Assembly: GCA_951217055.1 (NCBI GenBank)
Contig: CATNVA010000018.1
Coordinates: 248,001-312,000, forward strand
Direction: 5' to 3'
Length of the DNA: 64,000 bases
From: Gerris lacustris
Lineage: Eukaryota > Arthropoda > Insecta > Hemiptera > Gerridae
Shown here: positions 1 to 9,832 of the stretch, in pieces
Numbering within the stretch: the stretch's first letter is position 1
Layout: the number at the start of each line of letters is the position of its first letter
The notes under the pieces: generated by a model
The model's input: the letters and a program-made list of their open reading frames with translations, nothing else
Database searches by the model: none
Told to the model about the DNA's origin: nothing
Position numbers and translations under genes: made by a program

Positions 1-1226
1 CCGAACAATAATTTAAGGTAGAGTTGACAATGGAGTCGTACAGAGCTAACATGGTCTCTAGGTTGTCAGACTTAGCTCTACGTAGTATATCCAGGACTTT
101 AGCGGCCACCACGGCTGTCCTACTTTTAAAGTCTTCTACTGTCCTCAGATGGAGGCCGGAAGAGTAAAATGTAACCCCTAAATACTTATACTCTTTTCTT
201 ATTTCTATTTCCTGGTCTCTGTACATCAGCTTTCTTATTCTTTTGTTCACAGAGCCTGAGTGAAAAATCACCACCTTAGTTTTAGCGATATTTACTTCTA
301 AGTCTTTGAGTTGACAGTAATCAGACAGGGCATGTAATGTGTCTTGCACATCTTTCCAGGTAAGAGTGAAAAGAACTACGTCGTCTGCGTAAAGCAACGA
401 CACCAAATTTTTATACCAACCTACGTTGATGCCATGGAGTCCTCGTTGTTCGAGAAATGTTGTGATGTCCGCTAGATACAGTAGGAAGATCAATGGACTT
501 AAAGAATCTCCCTGTAAAATCCCTCTACTCACATTCATGGCATCTTCAGTCCCTTCGTTCGTGTCTAGGACCACTTTGGCCTGCTCATACAGCGTTCTAA
601 TTACTCTAATGATTTTTGCGCTCATACCCAGGTTAAATAATTTACTCCATAACATATTCTGATTTATCGAATCGAAAGCCCTCTTGAAGTCTACAAAGAC
701 ACAGAAGAGTTTTCCCCCTTTTTTCATAAGTTGCATATTAATTGCTGCTTGTAAAATAAACACATTGTCTAGGCAACCTCGACCTTGTCTAAACCCTGCC
801 TGCTCCTCCGGAAGTATGTTTTCTTTATCTGCCCATTCATAAATTCTATTTTTAACCATCGCAGTTAGTATTTTTGTGATTTTGTTAATCAGCGAGATTC
901 CTCTATAGTTAAGAGGGTCTTCTTTATCTCCGCCTTTGTGTATAAGTCTCAGCCGGATGACAGACCATTCTTCTGGTATTTCTTCAGTTTCCAGGACTTG
1001 GTTATAAAGGTTTAGAAGAAAGTGTTCCCACTCGGGCGTTAAAAGCTTAAACAGTTCATACTGGAGACCATCACATCCAGGGGATTTACTCTTGCCTGCC
1101 TGTTTAATGACGACCCTCAATTCCTCCAAAGTAAAAGCTTTATCTAATAAGTGGTCTGAGGTGTTAGGTGAAACAAAATTTAATTCTTTATGCATCCTAG
1201 TCCCTTGGTATTCTTTAAAGAACGTT
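1..1226 (-). pseudogene. LINE reverse transcriptase domain, partial
   Basis: One minus-strand frame appears open from about 1226 through base 1, so the C-terminus is outside the window. Read in order it contains the RT fingers motif NYRGISLI, motif A FVDFKRAFDSI (about 660-700), motif B RGILQGDSLSPLIF and the catalytic LLYADDVVLF (YADD codons at 380-391), followed by EYKYLGVTF. The two aspartates of YADD and the motif A aspartate are present, so the domain itself looks intact. It is separated from the upstream linker by a one-base frameshift around 1222-1230. RT copies the element RNA at a nicked target site. Confidence 0.88.
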
Positions 1227-2150
1227 GAAGGGAGTCATCTCCTTTACTGCTTTCCAGAATTCAGACGGATTTTTTATATTGTTTAATTTGTCTAAGGTAT
1301 TTTTATGGTATGCGTTTTTCTGCTTTTTTACTGTGTGTCTGTAGTCCTTTTTTGACCACACTAACGCTTTTAAACTTTCACTGTTGAAATTATTTTTTTT
1401 GCAGCTTTTGATGCAGTATTTGATTTGTTTCTTAGCCGTTTTGCAATTAGTGTCATATCAAGGATTTTTATATATCGGAGATATGCTGGAATAGGTCTTG
1501 ACCATTTCTGTAGTCCACAAACCTGATTTATTTGCAGCATAGGCGATAGAGTTACGTAGATTGTAATATAGCTCCGAGGGGGAGTAGCTATTGAAGTAGA
1601 TAGAGTTGAGAGAAGAAAGTTCTTTGTTAAATGCTATAGTATGGTTTTCTTCTAAGTTTAGTTTACATATTTGCCTGGTTTCATTCTGTCCTTTATAGAT
1701 TTCACCTTTATTCCTTGTTAGTGTAATAATGTCTAGCTGACACAATAGATGGCAGGATAAACCTCCAAATTCTTTAAATTGCATATCTTTTACCCAACGA
1801 GTAGTGTTCTCTTCAACCCATATCATGTCAATACAACTTTTTCCTTTATAGGTGATCGACGTAAACTGTCCTGGGCGATCACTAAGGGTTCTCCCGTTAA
1901 GAACCACAAATCCTTGCTCTTCCAATAATTCCACTAACAGGTGACCCCGTCTATCAATTTTACTATCGTTTGACAGCCTATCAGCCCGAAGCAAAGTTTG
2001 TTCAAGCAGGTCTCCGTCGACCTGGCCTAACTGTCCTATTCTTCCATTGAAATCGCCTAACATGATAAACTTGTGATGCCTAGCACTCTCTTGGATAGAC
2101 GAAATAGATTCTCTCAGGGTTTCCATGCAGAAGTCTGTATCAACTTGTGT
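1227..2150 (-). pseudogene. LINE endonuclease domain and EN-RT linker, with nonsense codon
   Basis: The frame reads an exonuclease-endonuclease-phosphatase fold: MLGDFNGRIG (metal and phosphate binding), FVVLNGRTLSDRPG and CIDMIWV. The usual C-terminal SDHxP is replaced here by GGLSCHLL. A TGA at 1458-1460 interrupts the frame, but the same frame continues past it with YDTNCKTAKKQIKYC. Related LINEs in this window have KPWYD or KPWFD at that spot, so the TGA probably derives from a TGG tryptophan codon. The EN N-terminus with its catalytic glutamate is missing. The domain normally nicks target DNA to prime reverse transcription. Treat as inactive. Confidence 0.8.
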
Positions 2151-2321
2151 AAGATCAGATATAGGGCTTTACCAGAGACGAGCGTGCTCTCACACACAAA
2201 TTGTGTACCTTATTGCAGTGTGCAAAAACACGGTATTACATTGCTGATTTGTTTTGCCAGCCAAGCAAGAATGGCGGTGTGAGAGCACGCTCGTCTCTGG
2301 TAAAGCCCTATATCTGATCTT
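2151..2321. repeat. 45-bp perfect inverted repeat, 81-bp spacer
   Basis: Bases 2151-2195 are the exact reverse complement of 2277-2321. The right arm recurs, with a few changes, in the second 309-bp unit, whereas the left arm occurs once and caps the array on the side facing the LINE. A transcript would fold into a long hairpin here. It may be the terminal repeat of the element that delivered the array, or the result of an inverted duplication. Confidence 0.9.
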
Positions 2322-2352
2322 CTTAATTTGGTATAGGTCCAGAGTTGGGTGG

Positions 2353-2395
2353 GCATCGTCGGGCCCCTGATGAGTCGGACGCGACGAAACGATGC
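2353..2395 (+). ncRNA. Hammerhead ribozyme, unit 1
   Basis: All conserved core positions are present. Stem III is GCATCG (2353-2358) paired with CGATGC (2390-2395). The cleavage triplet is GTC, with cleavage expected after C2360. CTGATGA lies at 2367-2373, stem II is GTCG/CGAC (2374-2377 with 2382-2385) around a GACG loop, and GAAA is at 2386-2389. Stem I, between the cleavage site and CTGATGA, is only the palindrome GGGCCC with no loop, so a single copy cannot close it; two copies could pair with each other. The strand order matches type III topology. Activity is inferred, not shown. Confidence 0.88.
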
Positions 2396-2661
2396 AGGAC
2401 ATGGCGTAATGCCGAGCCAACAGCTTTGTGACGTATAGTCTAATGTTGGAACAGTTCCTATGTGTCACGCTTGCGTGGCACATCCCTTGGTGTCTCTCAC
2501 TACCACAAATTGTGTACCTTATTGCAGTGTGCAAAAACGCGGTATTACATTGCTGATTTGTTTTGCCAGGCAAGCAAGAATGGCGGTGTGAGAGCACGCT
2601 CGTCTGTGATAAAGCCCTATATCTGATCTTCTTGATTTGGTATAGGTCCAGAGTTGGGTGG

Positions 2662-2704
2662 GCATCGTCGGGCCCCTGATGAGTCGGACGCGACGAAACG
2701 ATGC
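2662..2704 (+). ncRNA. Hammerhead ribozyme, unit 2
   Basis: Identical to the first core and exactly 309 bases downstream, with cleavage expected after C2669. Cleavage at both sites of a read-through transcript would release a 309-nt RNA (2361-2669) with the GGGCCC palindrome at its 5' end and the GCATCGTC strand at its 3' end. This is the arrangement expected for a self-processing circular or multimeric RNA. Confidence 0.88.
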
Positions 2705-2866
2705 AGGACATGGCGTAATGCCGAGCCAACAGCTTTGTGACGTATAGTCTAATGTTGGAACAGTTCCTATGTGTCACGCTTGCGTGGCACATCCCTTGGT
2801 GTCTCTCACTAACACAAATTGTGTACCTTATTGCAGTGTGCAAAAACACGGTATTACATTGCTGAT

Positions 2867-3500
2867 ATGTATATATGTATGTATGCGTATGTATGTTGTG
2901 TATATGTGTATATATCTATATGCATTTTTCTTCTTTATTTTTTTCTTTTTTTACACTTAACAACTTATCACTAAGATAAATTTTTACCACTTTTTACTTT
3001 CTCATATAAAGAGAAAGTATTGTGATGGCGCGAAAATTCGATTTTGAGATTTTGATGGATTTACACGTTTTGAGGTCCCCTGAGTCCAAAAAAGTGGTTT
3101 TTAAAAAATGTCTGTCTGTCGTCTGTCGTCTGTCGTCTGTCGTCTGTCGTCTGTCTGTCGTCTGTGCAGACGCCTGGAGCCCAAACTACTGGGCCGATTT
3201 TGACGAAATTTGGCATACATGTTCAGAAAAATCATACCCCGAGGCGAAATCGAGAAATGAATTTTAGCTCTAAATTTGGGGGCGCTACCCCCCAAAAACT
3301 CTGAAAAAACATGAAAAAAAATTATTTCTCGAAAACGGTTCCGACGATTTTGATTAAAAAATTCTAAAATGTAGTCCATTTGAATACGAATCCAACGATA
3401 TAAGCCGTTTTCCCGGGAAAAATCTAGTTCCTGAGATATTAGCTTAAAACGCGAATGGAGAGAGCCCGGGTTCGATTCCCCGACCAGGAGAAGTTATTTT
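2867..3500. repeat. Microsatellites and an interspersed-repeat fragment
   Basis: A TATG/TATA-type microsatellite (about 2867-2925) is followed by a fragment with a CTGTCGT-type array at about 3108-3165 and the phrase 'gggccgattttgacgaaatttggcatac', a word typical of insect interspersed repeats. Its right end carries GGTTCGATTCC at 3469-3479, which matches a tRNA/SINE B-box, but no A-box, anticodon arm or acceptor stem can be built around it. Confidence 0.55.
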
Positions 3501-3736
3501 TATGATAAATTTTGATGAAATGTTCAATAATATTTAAATGTACATTTGAAAACTAATAAATGGAAACACTGGGCTAAGTAATTATAAACTCATATATGAG
3601 AAAGTTTGTCTGAGTTGTCTCGGACCGATTTTTAATAATTAACATTAATAATCTTAGCACTAATAATCAACTAAACAAATAAAAAACTATTAAAAATTTA
3701 AGATTATTTCAAAAGAAAAGTTGTTACCGATTAATG

Positions 3737-3738
3737 AA

Positions 3739-3818
<80 letters not shown>
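3737..3818. repeat. Poly(A) followed by (TA)n
   Basis: About 20 A (3737-3756) run into about 31 TA units. On the minus strand this is a (TA)n next to poly(T). Open frames across it are meaningless. Confidence 0.95.
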
Positions 3819-3823
<5 letters not shown>

Positions 3824-4099
3824 TAGAAAAATAAAATAAAGTATATAAACTACTGGCATTAACTCGAGACGAGGCCCTCACTCTAGATCCTTGTTTTTCA
3901 ACTGAGGGCCTTCACCTACTATGTATGCTAGTATTCATAATTATTATATTTTTAATGTTATAATGATGATTGTAATATTATAATAAGAATGTTATGTAAT
4001 AAAAATAATTGTATTGCAATTGTATATTTCTAAAAAGGTGGAAATAAATTAAATAAAAAAAAAAGAACACTTTTTTTTATGTATGTATGTATATATATG

Positions 4100-5110
4100 T
4101 AACTCCAGACGATATCTCCCCTTAGGATGCACTTAAAAATTTCAAACAAATTTTAAAATGTCAAAAATATCAAAAGAAAGGATGAGTTCGTTGGCCAGAA
4201 TTTTTGGAGTCCATTTAGGGGTCAAAATTTGACCATTTAGGGTCAAAAAACGTGTTTTTTCCATTTTACCCCCCTTTTATGTGAAAATATCATAAAAGTC
4301 TATATAACAACAATTACTGTACTCTTAAAGAGCATTCCAACGACATGCATCTTGAAGGGTAAATACGATTTTGACTTTTGTACCTCGTACCACTGTGTAC
4401 CAAATTTTTTTTCACCCATGCAAATTCTAAACCAAATTTTCCTATTTTATCATATGCCAATAATACGCAGATTTCTTTGAAAATTTGCTCATTAAGTAAG
4501 TCATAGTGCATGACTGGACTTTTTTATATCAACTCCCGGAAATATCATTGGGCCACAGAGATGCATATTTTTGTGAATTTGCCTTATTTTTTGGACCTGT
4601 CCTAATGGGGAAGTGGGGGGGGGGGGGGGGGGGGACAATTGTTTTTGAAATTCCCGGAATTATCATTGGACCACATATTTTTGTATTTGGTATTTTTGCC
4701 TTATATTTAGGACCCATCCTAATGGGTTTGTACGGGTTGGTACATTTTGTGCTTTATTTTACTTTTTGCCGGGGAAAATGGCCGCCATTTTGGAAACGCG
4801 ATATATATTTGTGATCTACATTTCAATACTTTTGAAATAATACTCAACTTGAAAATTACAAAAAATATAAAATATTGCGATCTGTTCGCAATTGATCGCA
4901 TATCGCAGAAATTTGGAGTGTTTAAGTCCGAAATAGTTTTTCTTTTTTTGGGCAAAAAAGTTTAACATGTATACCAAATTTCAAATCTCTACCTACAGTA
5001 GGTCGGGAGATATATTCCAAGATGCGACGGACGGACGGACGGACGAACTACCAAAAGCCATAATTCTAGAAATCCTTATTTCAAGAATGACCTCGAAACT
5101 CTAAAAACAA
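4100..5110 (-). repeat. Interspersed repeat family X, copy 1
   Basis: About 1 kb shared, in opposite orientation, with 34560-35580. Landmarks: gatgcgacggacggacgg at about 5020, 'aaaatggccgccattttggaaacgcgatatata' near 4777, and a G-run at about 4616-4634 where the sister copy has a C-run. No coding frame with recognisable similarity. Part of the same family recurs at 7430-7870. Class unknown, possibly a non-autonomous DNA element. Confidence 0.6.
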
Positions 5111-5591
5111 AAACTAACAACCCTCTGGCTTTTCCCAAACTACACGCAAAATATATTCAATACTCACAAATTTACTTTTTTTAAAAGGTTTATTTTTAAT
5201 AAACAATACAAATTATTACTCTATATAAACTGCCTCTAAAATTTAGGTCAGTGTTGGAGGCAACAACTAACTGACTTAGGAGTATTCAAGAAATACAACG
5301 GTAAAAATTAAATAAAGACAATGCACCGAGCCTTGGGTGTGGCCGGCTTATATAAACATTTTCAATTCAAAATACTTTTATTTTTATAAATTACATAAGT
5401 AAATGAAAGGTATAAAAGTAATTACGGCAAGGCAAAGCCGTCTGCCGGAGAGCTTGCATTACAAAAAAAGAAATGTTACAAAAAAATAAAATTTAAAAAA
5501 TTAATTAAATTATTAATGATTCAAATTAAGATAAGATAATAGATTACTAATATTTACTATATAATACAAAAATTGCTTCTACAACTAAATG

Positions 5592-6056
5592 TTATAATGT
5601 TCGGCTAGAAAGAGACAGGGCTTCTTTTGTGAATTTTATAACTGGTTGAAAGTTGCTACTTATTATTAAATCGGTAATGTCATAACCTTGGACTGTAGAA
5701 GAGCCAAAGTATTTAAGACGGAGTGAAGCATAGGCTGGGCACTCTGAAAGAAAATGTAAAAGATTTTCCTCAACACCTCTATAACTCATTGAACACTCCA
5801 TTTCATCAGGATCCTTATCAAGCCAAGGTACAGACTTTAGATGCAGTAATTCACCTCTTAACATAAACAAAAGTTTCAAGTCAGCAAAAGATATATTAAA
5901 GCTTGAGGTCGGACTAAAAAACCTACCATAGTCAGACTTTTCGACTAAAGTTCGAAATAATAAAAACCTGTTAGATTCCTTTGCTTGGTTTACATAAGCT
6001 TCTATCATACTTGATTTCATTCGGGCAATTAACGTGCTAAACTGGGCTCTCCACAA
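5592..6056 (-). pseudogene. LINE C-terminal Cys/His domain, frameshifted from RT
   Basis: About 154 codons corresponding to the C-terminus of the ORF at 48303-51464. It contains a degenerate knuckle-like stretch ending HFLSECPAY, comparable to CSLCNLCADEDNFHFLAICP in the sister element. In other LINEs this region binds the element RNA or target DNA (family knowledge). The frame differs from RT upstream, so the copy cannot make a complete protein. The stop at 5592 is the natural C-terminus by comparison. Confidence 0.75.
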
Positions 6057-7216
6057 GGCTTTTATTTTCTAGGGTTAGTTGAAAAGCTGTACTGTACTCC
6101 TGGCATAGTTCGTTCCACGTTTTGAACCATGATATGTTTTTAGCTATAATCTCCTCAGCAATTATTCTAGGGTAACGATGTGGTGGAAGTTCCATTACTG
6201 AGGTACAGTAATCTGCATGCAGTTTCAATGTATACAAAAATAAAGGGTCTGTAGACGTCTCAATATGAAGCATGTAAGCAGGAGTAGACTGTGGAAGAGA
6301 GAAGAGTTTCCTAATAAAAAACCTTTGAAATTTTTCTAAAACTTCATACCTAGAACTACCCCAAACTTGAGCAGCGTAACACGTAATGGCTCTAGAGACA
6401 GCATTAAATATTCGAAATTTTGAGCCAAGAGGGACCTCTTGATTAGAAATAAAACTACCCCAAACTGAATTTAGTCCTTGTTTTGCAGCAGCAACCTGTT
6501 CTTTTAGATGCTCATGGAGGGATAACCTAGAAGTCAAAACTACACCTAAATACTTGTAGCGATTAACAACCTCAATTTTTGTGCCGTTGTAAAACCACCG
6601 TTCTGAGGAACCAAGTTTACCTCCTCTTCTAAATACAACTATCTTTGACTTTTCAAGGTTTAATGAGAGACACCACTGACTACAATAATTAGCAACTATG
6701 TTTATATTTCTTTGTAAGGAGACAGGGTTGTCACTAATCAGAACTATGTCATCACAGTAGAGTAGAATATTGATACTAGTTGTACCGACCCGAACACCAC
6801 CCTCTAAAAGTGCAGGCAAGTCGTTAAGATAGAGTGAAAATAAAATTGGGCTAATTGGACAACCTTGTCTGAGTCCACTGTCCACAGAAAAGAAATCAGA
6901 AACTCCGTTTTTTCCTCGAACTGCAGACACTGAATTGGAGAATAATGCCTGTAGAATTTTAACAAACTTTGTTGAAACGCCTAAACTATATAATTTTAAA
7001 GTAAGAGAATGCCTGTGAACATTGTCGAAAGCTGCTTTAAAATCTATAAAAAAACAGTATAGCTTTTTCCTAGGTTTAGCAAGAGTAAGATTAATTAAGT
7101 TAGTAAGAACGAAAAGATTGTCAACAGTAGAATATTGCCGTCGGAATCCTGTCTGGCACTCACTTAACAGCTTATTATTTTCAAGAAAGTTTGTAATCCT
7201 TGTAGAACTTACTAGA
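6037..7216 (-). pseudogene. LINE reverse transcriptase, 5'-truncated
   Basis: The frame is open from the truncation point at 7216 to the stop at 6037. It reads ECQTGFRRQYST, motif A CFFIDFKAAFDNVHRH, motif B SGLRQGCPISPILFSLYLND, the active-site box LLYCDDIVLISD and RYKYLGVVL. The YCDD box has cysteine where sister copies have alanine; both aspartates are kept. EN and the N-terminal part of RT were lost on integration. A frameshift in the overlap 6037-6056 separates this from the C-terminal domain. No start codon can be assigned. Confidence 0.85.
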
Positions 7217-7229
7217 CTTATATAGACAT

Positions 7230-9553
7230 AGTAGTGCTGATGTCATGATTAAGTTGTAAGTGTATGTGTTCGTCAGTGTTTCTATGTATTTTCGGAGTCA
7301 GCACTCTATTAAAATATAACTCGCACACAAATTTTAAAGTCCCTAGGTTCAATTGCCATTATTGTTTAAGCCATTGAGCTTATGGCGCGTGTGTCGACAC
7401 CCGTTCCCGTGTAGCTTTAAAGGTATTGCAATTTGGTTCACAAATATATATCGCGTTTATAATATGGTGACCATTTTACCCCCGAAAGAATTAAAACAAA
7501 ACGCAAAAAAAAAACCGCTACCCCATTAGGAAAGGTCTTAAAAATAAGGCAAAATTACAAAAATATAGATCTCTGTGGTCCAATGATATTTCCGGCAGTT
7601 GATATAAAAAAATCAATTTTTAGAAATATTAGGGGGCCATAATTATGGAGACCCGAACATTTTATTTTTCAAAAATTTGAAGTTGGATATAATTTTAAAG
7701 GTATTGCAATTTGGTTCACAAATAATATATCGCGTTTTCAAAATGGCGGCCATTTTACCCTTAAAAGAACCAAATAAGTGCATACCTAAGACACTAAAGG
7801 ATAATATATGCACACCTTGCTTCTTAAAATTGCAACTTTTTGTACATATTGTTGGGGCAGAGAGGGCTATTTAAATGTAGACCCGGTCCCTTCTCCAATT
7901 GTCATATAAAAATTCTTCACAGAAATAAATTGAAAACTCGAGATTTTTAATAAAATAAATCATACGGTGACTTTAATTAAATAATAATAAAGATAATAGA
8001 CAAAAATTAGAAGTTTAAATGAAATAAAAACATAATAATATATAAAAGTTACGCAAGCTGAGAAAGGTTTAAGGGGTAAGATGATTAATTATAAATAGTG
8101 GTTAGTTAATGATATTGATAGTGGTTAGTGGAGGAATGATTAGGAAGGAAAGGAAATTGGGATAACTAGTGAGGCTACAGCAATGGTTGGAGAGATGTAT
8201 GTTATAATGGTGATACTGGTACCTTGATGAAGGTGATGGTGGAAGTTCCAAAGGAAATGTCCGGGGAATCATATTTTGACTGGTGAGATGAGTTTGAAGG
8301 ATGATTATATGATGAATAATGAATGATGGTTTGTAGGATGATGCTGTGAACTGCCCCCAAGGGGTAGCATACAAATAATAACTTGCCTACAAGGTTGATT
8401 CTCAGTTCTGAGAAAGGATCCACTGTTCTGTTCAAGACGGGAAACTTCACCAGTGTAAATGAATTAAGTGTGTTGGTAGCAAGTAGGTAGACAGACAAAA
8501 TAAAAGAAAAATTTAGTAATTGAAATATCTCTGGAATTATTAGACGATTAGACCTATCATTCCTCTTACACATCTTTTTATGGTCCATTATCTGGATTCA
8601 ACATGGCGGCCATTATGACGTCATCTCCGGAACAAATAGCACTAGAACCTTGAGGTTGGAACTTCTTCTTTTAATAATATGAACAACATTTGTGAAAGGA
8701 TTTTCCAATCACCATTTTGATACAAAATGGCAGCTCTATATACTTATTTGAAACCATGTCCTCTCACTAAAATATGGTTTTCAGCTCACACCCCCTGTTT
8801 AACCTTTACCCTCAGTTTCCAGTACATACGGCTCGTGTCTTATCTTCTAAGTATAGTTTCTACATTTCCACTTCAACGTCTTTATTCCACCTTCGTATTG
8901 CATTCATCATTTATCTGCCTTTCTCCGATCGGGACGCTTCCGCACACTTGTACATTGTACAACCGCCTCTAATATAACTGTTTTAATAATACTAACCCAG
9001 AAATCAAAGTTTCTATTATAACTCCTTTATATTCATGCATTTTAGTTGAGTAAGGGTAAAAAATATCGGTATTAAAATACTTTGTCAATATAGTGTGCCA
9101 CGTAGCTTTTTCGTGTCCAATTTCATATACTTATACCCCCCGCCCCCTCCCCCCAGTTTTTTAAAACTGTCAAAACTGTTTTGATCGTTTACATGAATTA
9201 AAGTATCAATTTAGCTATGTTCATAGAGCGCAGACGGTGGAAATTACTGGGAGTATCTGCGGGCTACTTTTGATAACCTATCCGAATTTCATAAAAATCA
9301 GATGAGTACTTTTGAAGATATAGGTGTAAATAAATGTACGTTGGTGCGCATGCGGAAGAGAACCAAACGGGTGCAGATGGTTGAAACTTAAATGGGCTAA
9401 TGATGACTTACCATCCAAATTTCATTATAATCGGACGAGTATTTTTTAAGATATGTTGGTTCGCAAAAATTGAGCGGCTCACACACCGACAGATCAACAG
9501 ACAGACACGGAACCAAAAATGTCCTTATGTCTGGAATTTGGGGGATCCGTACC
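7230..9553. other. No gene recognised; interspersed-repeat debris
   Basis: 7430-7870 matches family X ('caaatatatatcgcg', 'ccattttacccc', 'ctaccccattagga'). 7870-9550 holds only short frames without similarity I can name, AT-rich sequence and scattered phrases such as 'aacatggcggccatta' (8600) and 'gacagatcaacagacagaca' (9490), the latter typical of insect repeats. I see nothing coding. Confidence 0.5.
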
Positions 9554-9832
9554 ATGTAAAGGTAAGTGTGTTTCCATGCAATCGCGCAGTAGGGGCAGGG
9601 GCAACCACCCATTTGGCCCCCAGGCGTTGAAATCTTCCATTTTTATACTTTTGCCCCTTGCATGGGGCAAAATATTGGAGATAAAAAAGGCTAAAGTAAA
9701 TTTGTCTAATTTTTACTGTAGAATCCAATTTGCTATCAAAAATACACACTCCAATAAGAAATTTTGAATTTGGGTGGCCTGGGGTTGTTGCCCCAAGTGC
9801 CCGATTGCATGTTAGCAAACTTCCCTTTACAT
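9554..9832. repeat. Fold-back / MITE-like element
   Basis: atgtaaaggtaagtgtg...catgcaatcg (9554-9584) is an imperfect reverse complement of cgattgcatg...ccctttacat (9802-9832). Inside, GGGGCAGGGGCAACCACCC and GGGGTTGTTGCCCC extend the inverted symmetry. There is no coding capacity and I could not define a target duplication. Confidence 0.5.

Larger units (their letters stand above)
1..2150 (-). mobile_element. Non-LTR retrotransposon (LINE), partial, off left edge
   Basis: On the minus strand the order is apurinic-type endonuclease (EN), linker, then reverse transcriptase (RT), which continues beyond base 1. The 5' side stops at about 2150, where the hammerhead repeat block begins, and the first part of EN is absent. 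The EN wording (GDFNGRIGQ, LNGRTLSDRPG) resembles the LINE at 25076-29934, so the two probably belong to one clade; I do not assign a family name. The copy is decayed: a TGA at 1458-1460 and a frameshift near 1225. No target duplication can be seen because the 3' end lies outside the window. Confidence 0.88.
2198..2866 (+). repeat. 309-bp tandem repeat (2.2 units) carrying hammerhead ribozymes
   Basis: Units run 2198-2506 and 2507-2815, with a 51-bp partial unit at 2816-2866; the start aaattgtgtacc recurs at exactly 309-bp spacing. The two full units differ at only a few positions. Each contains one hammerhead core and a second hairpin (CACGCTTGCGTG near 2468 and 2777). Right of 2866 the unit breaks off into a TATG-type microsatellite. 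Hammerhead-bearing tandem repeats of this size are known in animal satellites and metazoan retrozymes (established knowledge); membership here is inference. A minus-strand open frame through the array is a by-product of the repetition. Confidence 0.93.
5360..7216 (-). mobile_element. 5'-truncated LINE, probable 13-bp target duplication
   Basis: The minus-strand RT begins abruptly at 7216 and the 3' UTR ends near 5360. The flanks read cttatataaacat (5347-5359) and cttatatagacat (7217-7229), a 13-bp direct repeat with one mismatch, as expected of an older target duplication. The protein resembles the LINE at 48261-51814 in RT and in the C-terminal Cys/His region. The 3' UTR is about 230 bp and has no long poly(A). 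Confidence 0.8.

Noticed and set aside
2386..2420. Alternative type I hammerhead using a downstream GTA as cleavage site
   Set aside because: The bases after that GTA do not pair with the strand before CTGATGA, whereas GCATCG-GTC upstream gives a perfect 6-bp stem III.
2190..2849. 219-codon minus-strand frame through the hammerhead array
   Set aside because: It is open only because 309 is divisible by three, so the same accidental frame repeats; the product is a repeat of itself and matches no protein family.
3469..3479. Possible tRNA gene
   Set aside because: Only a B-box is present; acceptor, D and anticodon arms cannot be formed.
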